NCBI GenBank assembly: GCA_036873135.1
Contig: JAPTYO010000017.1
Location: 15,748,001 to 15,812,000 of the forward strand
Reading direction: 5' to 3'
DNA from: Clarkia xantiana subsp. parviflora
Lineage: Eukaryota > Streptophyta > Magnoliopsida > Myrtales > Onagraceae
DNA length: 64,000 nt
Shown here piece by piece: positions 58,901-64,000 of this stretch. Both the position numbers and the translations under genes were made by a program. Below the pieces are notes generated by a model. It ran no database searches. It saw only the letters and a program-made list of their open reading frames with translations, and was not told where the DNA came from. Position 1 is the first letter of the stretch; each line of letters opens with the position of its first letter.

Positions 58901-61550
58901 ATGAATCCAACGTCGAGCAGCCTGCCCACCTCTTGCTGGATCGCGATCCTTTTATCTGCGCCCATCGGACGCCCCCTCTGCGCGATAGGTTTGATCGCGG
59001 GGTCAATTTTCAGCTCGTGTACGATCACGTCGGGGCTGATTCCTGGCATATCACTCGGGGACCAGGCAAACAGCTCCTTGAACTCCTTCAAGAGCTCGAT
59101 CAAATCTCGGGCTCTTTCCTCCGACAAAGCAGACCCGATCTTCACCTTCCTTCAAGGTCCGTCAATCTCAACCTCCTTTAGATCTTCCATGGGGGCGGGA
59201 CGCCCAAACTCCTCTCGAGGATCGGCATCGGTCTGCAAGACAGCCATGGCTTCCCTTCTTCTCCTTCGAGTGGCATTAACATAGCACTTTCGTGACGCCA
59301 CCTGGTCGCCCTTGACCTCTCCGACACCATGGTCAGTCGGGAACTTCATCTTCTGGTGGACGGTTGAAGCAACTGCCATGAGAGGGTTGATGATAGTCCT
59401 CCCGATAATAGCGTTGTATGTTCCCGCGGATTCTACCACGACGAAGTCCACGTTCCGCCGTTCCATCTTCCAGCAACTACCAAACTCCACCGGTAAGGTA
59501 ATCATCCCCAACGGATAGGAAGTCGATCCAGAGAATCCCACCATCGGGAAGTTCACCTGCGTCAGGTCCTTCTTCGTCTTTCCCATGGCCTCCAGGGCAT
59601 CCATGAAAAGAATGTCGGAGGAGCTCCCTCCGTCTATTAGGATCAGCTTCATCTCGAATCCGTCCACATCCAGGGTCACGACCAAGGCGTCATCGTGGGG
59701 GCTTTCCACGCCTATCAAATCCTCCGCTGAGAAAGAAATCACCATTTCTTCCTTTATAGTCCACGACCGGGACCTCTTTCCTAACACCACAGTAGCAGAG
59801 ATGCGGGAAACGTAATTCTCCCGAGAAGCGGTGGTGTCACCTCCCGCTGCCATTCCTCCGTAAATGACGTTAATGGTCCCCCGTCTCTCCTTACGGGCAC
59901 CGGAACCAGAGGGCTCCGACTCAACCTTCTTCTTCTTCGGGGATCGATCACGGGACTTGGAACGGGACCGCGACCGACTTTTGGAACGGGATCGGCACCT
60001 TCCTCTTCCGACGAACTCCTTAAGCTTCCCCTTCTGGATCAGCTTCTCTATCTCCTTCTTCAGCTCCCGACAGTTATCCGTTTCGTGACCATTGGCTCGA
60101 TGGTACCGACAGTAACGATCAGAGCGGCCTCCTAAGAACTCTCCTTCCTTCCTCGGGGGGTATCAAGCGAGTCCCTGCCGATCCATCACAGCTAGCACGG
60201 AGGTCATCGAGCTGTTGATGGGAACGCTACGACCCTCGCGATTTTCCTTCCTCGGAGGACGCTTATCCTCCCTTCTCTCGGGGCGACCACGGCTCCTATT
60301 CCCCTCCGATTTGTCGCTCCCTTTGCGATCGTCCGACAGCTTGGACGATGTCTTTCCTCTTCCCGACTTCGGAGGATCAAGCTCTCCGGCAGCAATCTTT
60401 GACTCCTGGACGTCGATCTGCTGCTTCACCCTCACTTGCAGGGCCTCCATACTCCACACAGCCTTCGCGGCTACGCTGTGCATCAGGTCGGAACCATACG
60501 GAGCAGTTAGGTTCCGAAGGAAAGTGCGGATGGTCTCTCCCTCTGATATCTCCTCAATAATCTCCGCGGCACTGGCAGTGAACCGTTGGTAATAATATTC
60601 CAACGACTCGTCGGACCTCTGCACCACCTGGGTCAAGGACCTTACACTCTTCAGGAGGCGCCTAAGGCCTTGATATTGCTTGATGAATCGGTCGTGCATG
60701 TCAGCCCAGCACGTAATGCTTCCCGACGGTAGGCTGAAAAACCAAGTCATGGCCCTTTCTCCCAGAGTGATCGGGAACAGTGAACACACGAGGTCGTCAT
60801 TCGAGGTCCTACCCATACAGGCCTGGACATGTCTCTGAACATGGCGGACCGGGTCTCCTTCTCCATTGTACTCCTTGATGGTCAGAATGCCTAGCCCTGG
60901 CGGGGCAACAGTATCTAGCAGCCGTGGAACGAAAGGATGACTGGATCGATCCCTCAGCTCCGATGTCATTTGCTTTTGGTCACCCATGCAGATGCTGACA
61001 ATTTTCACCACCTGATCGGGGGTGATGGGACCATTCAGGGGAATGGTCCTGTGCTGCACTGGTCCGGGACCATCAACCACGAACTTCTCCGCGTGCGCGG
61101 GCTCTTTACCCTTATTCCTGGGCTGAATCTCCTGAACCTCCCGTTCTTCCGGAACCATCCTCGGAGGGGGTGGAGGCAGCTCTTCTCGCGGAGGCAGCTC
61201 CTCTGCCCTCCTGGCAGCATCCCTCTTGTCCAACAGAGCCTCCATGGCCGCCAAGAACATAGGCATGGCATCTGCCACTGCCTTGGCCAACTCCGAGTTT
61301 GAAGAAGAGCCTACTTCCCTTCGCGGGATTTCCTCTCTGTGCCCCACCGGGTTTGAGGGAGCATCCACCTCCCTTCGCGGGATATCTTGCCTGTTCAGTG
61401 TCGTGTCTCGGACTGAGACCTCATCATCACCATGCCCCCCTGTCTGAGAAACAGCAGGGTATTCACCTTGTTCAGCAACGGGGTATTCACAGTTCCAGCG
61501 GGGCGAGAGCTGCCGGCCTGAACTTGCTTCTTCTTGCCACCACCGGCCAT
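55906..61550 (-). pseudogene. Gag-Pol polyprotein of C, multiply interrupted
   Basis: Start MAGGGKKK (ATG 61550). Same order as B: Gag, zinc-knuckle-like motif, SR tail, protease, RT with intact AYVDDML (near 58530), RNase H, second RNase H (MYTDGSSS, near 57630), integrase to 55906. Breaks: a deletion of about 13 bp near 61480 shifts the frame; Arg CGA to TGA at 60163; a stop near 59152 at the Gln of GPQRK; a 2-base loss near 58855; a 1-base loss near 57430; Trp to TAG at 56746. The pieces between are long and highly similar to B, so decay is recent. Confidence 0.94.
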
Positions 61551-61587
61551 TGATCTGGTAGAAACTATTTTGGCTTTTTGTTAGTTT

Positions 61588-61604
61588 CCCACAGACGGCG
61601 CCAA
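61588..61604 (-). other. Primer-binding site of C
   Basis: Minus strand TTGGCGCCGTCTGTGGG directly inside LTR L3. Confidence 0.75.
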
Positions 61605-62360
61605 TGTTGGATCACGGGCGAAGCTCCGTTACGTCCTTGACGGAAAGCTTTGGACTCCTGGGCTCCGCGTTTTCTGCAAAAGGGGATGACCTGGGTGGTG
61701 ACCCAGAATCCCTCTCCGATGCTTAAATGAGTATATGATCAATGAGGTGGCAGCAGTAATCTAAGTTCGTATTAGAGATTGTCTTTACTAAGGTAACTTC
61801 CTCCTTTATATAGGAGGGGAAGTCACTCAGTTACCTGTGACCGTGGCCGGCCGTTTTACCCATGATTCCGCATATCTCGCTACAATTCCGTATATCTCGT
61901 TCGGGATTCCGTATATCTCGCCCCACGCTCCGCGTATCTTGCCCACTCCGCGTATCTCGGGCACGCACTGCGTATCTCGGGGGAGTTTATCTATATCTTT
62001 AATCGTCTTCCCACTACTCTATCTAGTAGGCGGGTTTCCCGGTCTTATCCTCTGATCCCAAGTCTCGACTTCCGTCGGGGACTCCAGAGTTATCTCATTC
62101 TAGGTCACCACCCAGGACCCTTTGTCTCACGAGACAGGTCCAGCCTCTGCGGGGCTTTATTATCGGGGCCTTTACTAAGGCGTATCGGGGCCTGCTCAGA
62201 GGTTTCTCGTCGGGAGCATCCAGCTCATATATCGGGACCGCTGAAGTCGGGACCCTTCGTACTGGGCCTCTGAGCCTTCCAGGCTTTTCAGGAGGCCCAC
62301 TGGACCTACTCGCCGTCCATTGGCTGATAACGGGGCTAACGATCACATCGGAACACATCA
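61605..62360 (-). repeat. Outer right LTR of the array (L3, 756 bp)
   Basis: TGTTGGATC...ACACATCA. TTTATATA at 61805-61812. Followed by AGCAC. Confidence 0.94.
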
Positions 62361-62487
62361 AGCACCACCTAAATAAAATAAATAAATTTTTAGATTTTAA
62401 TGAAAAAGAAAGAATGAAGTAGTTGAAATTATATAAAGTCAAGAGAAGGAATTAATTAATTAGAAGAAAAAAGGGTACTGAACTGGT

Positions 62488-62773
62488 TATAGTGATATGA
62501 AGTGTTATAATATAATATAGTATGGGGAATGAGGCATTAGATTAGTCTAGGTGTTAAATAGTATTATGTAATAACTTGAGGGTGGAATGGTATTATAGAT
62601 AATACTTTATATGTGTAAGATTACAGATGAAGGAAGGCAGAATAGAATGACGATGAATTGGCTCTTCTCCTACTATTTGTATCTTCTTTGACTTCATCTC
62701 CGTTCTTGAGCTAACCCCATTCTTCAATCTCTATCTATCCATATTCTACTACTGATCGATTGAGATCGTATCA
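62488..62773 (+). repeat. Probable LTR 3' part of a Copia-type element
   Basis: The sequence ends GATCGTATCA one base before a tRNA-Met primer site, as an LTR would. The left boundary is uncertain, and no second copy lies in the window. Confidence 0.45.
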
Positions 62774-62774
62774 T

Positions 62775-62787
62775 TGGTATCAGAGCC
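62775..62787 (+). other. Initiator tRNA-Met primer-binding site
   Basis: TGGTATCAGAGCC, the standard plant Copia primer site. Confidence 0.65.
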
Positions 62788-64000
62788 GTTCTTCTCGGCT
62801 GTGGTAATTTTAATTCGATTGCACAACGACCACCATCCGCCCTCAACCACCTCTACCACCATTAGCTCTGATCAGCACCAGATTCCTACCACCATCACCT
62901 TGGTCCAGCCACCATCATCTTGTTCAGTAATCTGCCATTGGGAATAGCTTGCATAAGGTGAACGCTTACGTCGGTTTCTCTGGTCACTTGATCCGTCCAT
63001 TCTCTCATCGATAAATTTCTTCTAAGCATCACATTTGTAGTTGGGTTGGATTATTGCTACTTGCCTATTGCGATTTTGTGTTGCTGCATAAATAATGGAT
63101 GATGCTGCAATTGGTGAGGGATTACTCATTATTTAGTCTGATTTGTCATGTTAGTGATTTGATTCAAGTCTTCATGCTGCTACAATTCTTCCGCCTATGA
63201 AATTCTCTTTATGTGGTATTGTTGCAAATTTTTGTGAAGATTAAACATCTTGCCCAGCAGGTGTTTGACAAAATGTGTATGAGAATTTTCTGAGAAAATT
63301 GTGCTTGCGATTCTAAGGTTTAGAATGGAAAATGCTGAATTTTTTCATACTTTGGACTTGATTCGGAAGGATGTACTAAAAATAAAGGGGGTTGTTAGAT
63401 GATGCTTCAAAGAAACTTACAAACTCATTGGACAAAATACGTCATCATCATCCTAAATTGCTTCCAATTGAGTTAACTGAAGATATTGCGGACACAATAG
63501 AAGAGTGTGACAACACAAGCAAATTGACTGTTTTTCGTGATTGTGCATATAAAGATGCTGACACAAAGGAAGAGGTTGCTAACACAAATGAAAGTGTGTC
63601 AGCACATCTAAGTTGAGTTCCTTTGTTGTAATTGCTGAAGAATATGCAGACACAATTGAAGATTTTGTTGCCACAAAGGAAGAGTGTGCTGACACAAGAA
63701 AAAAGTTTTCTGAGAAACTTCAGTCTACTGCTTCTGGAAGCCATCAAGTGATTGCTTACACAAACCCAAAGTCATAATATGCTCGAGTATGATCCATTTT
63801 GGATTGCCAATCTCGAATCCGCAATCAAAGCTCGGGAGCGCCTTATACTTTTGCACTTGGTTTTCACTGGCATCAGTGACTTGTTTTGGATTTGATTCAT
63901 GAACGACATTTTCAGTTTATAACCAAGGGTGGACATATCCTCGTGAAGCAAACTATGGTTCGAGACTATGATGGCTTCAACGGCCTAGGTTTTGATTTTG
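62788..64000 (+). other. Internal region of the probable Copia-type element, no recognised gene
   Basis: A frame at 63392-63616 (74 codons) and an upstream short frame (MENAEFF near 63327) show no retroviral domain. Between 63490 and 63700 the sequence repeats GACACAA and ACAAAGGAAGAG at irregular spacing. This may be a non-autonomous element or an eroded gene; I cannot assign a function. Confidence 0.35.

Larger units (their letters stand above)
48258..62360 (-). mobile_element. Three-LTR Tat array (D + C), outer TSD AGCAC
   Basis: Three LTRs of the same family (48258-49013, 51005-51759, 61605-62360) in one orientation. AGCAC occurs at 48253-48257 and again at 62361-62365, but the middle LTR has no duplication. 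Between LTR 1 and 2 lies D, an element with no gag-pol; between LTR 2 and 3 lies C, a full-length copy. One TSD around the whole means the array behaves as a single insertion that became tandem, for example by unequal recombination between LTRs or during reverse transcription. Confidence 0.93.

Noticed and set aside
63392..63616. Host gene exon
   Set aside because: Only 74 codons, with no splice context or recognisable domain; kept as unassigned sequence.

Overview
This is a plant nuclear segment, probably eudicot. It has spliceosomal introns, AT-rich intergenic DNA and a dense pile of nested transposable elements. There is one convincing host gene: a 13-exon serine carboxypeptidase-like (SCPL) gene on the minus strand at 9305-12527. 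When its exons are joined they give an uninterrupted 471-residue protein. I cannot name the species.

Layout. 1-2863: right end of a Tat-lineage Ty3/Gypsy element. 3316-3614: tRNA-derived SINE. 3791-8723: young Copia element (minus). 9305-12527: SCPL gene. 12840-13556: Tourist-like MITE just upstream of it. 13968-14600: probable old LTR remnant. 14818-25942: complete Tat element A (minus, TSD GTTAA). 26153-26970: Mutator-like foldback element 1. 27352-27892: LTR fragments. 27955-35739: Ogre-like element E (TSD CTTGT), which lost its coding core and carries foldback elements 2 and 3. 37002-37911: Copia LTR remnants. 37912-38807: small hAT element (8-bp TSD). 38862-47979: Tat element B (plus, TSD GTGTC). 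48258-62360: a three-LTR Tat array made of D and C (minus), flanked as a whole by TSD AGCAC. 62366-64000: the start of another probable Copia-type element and unassigned sequence.

The Tat elements (P1, A, B, C, D) share one architecture. The sense strand carries Gag, protease, reverse transcriptase, two RNase H regions and integrase, with a primer site beginning TTGGCGCCGTCTGTGGG. Downstream of integrase, on the opposite strand, lies a second gene (called aORF here). It has its own TATA box 125-173 bp before the ATG, a very short first exon (ATGTCTG), an 86-123 bp first intron, a globular N-terminal domain, a Pro/Ser-rich linker and a C-terminal coiled coil. The two genes converge on a minisatellite. 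All sense polyproteins are broken by stops and frameshifts although the LTRs are nearly identical, so these copies were probably mobilised in trans.

The most unusual structures are: the conserved spliced antisense aORF gene; a 113-residue in-frame miniature aORF in B; the pol-less element D ending in a foldback duplication and sharing an LTR with C; a foldback MULE whose pre-insertion site survives in the partner LTR; and an array of 5' splice-site-like motifs inside E.
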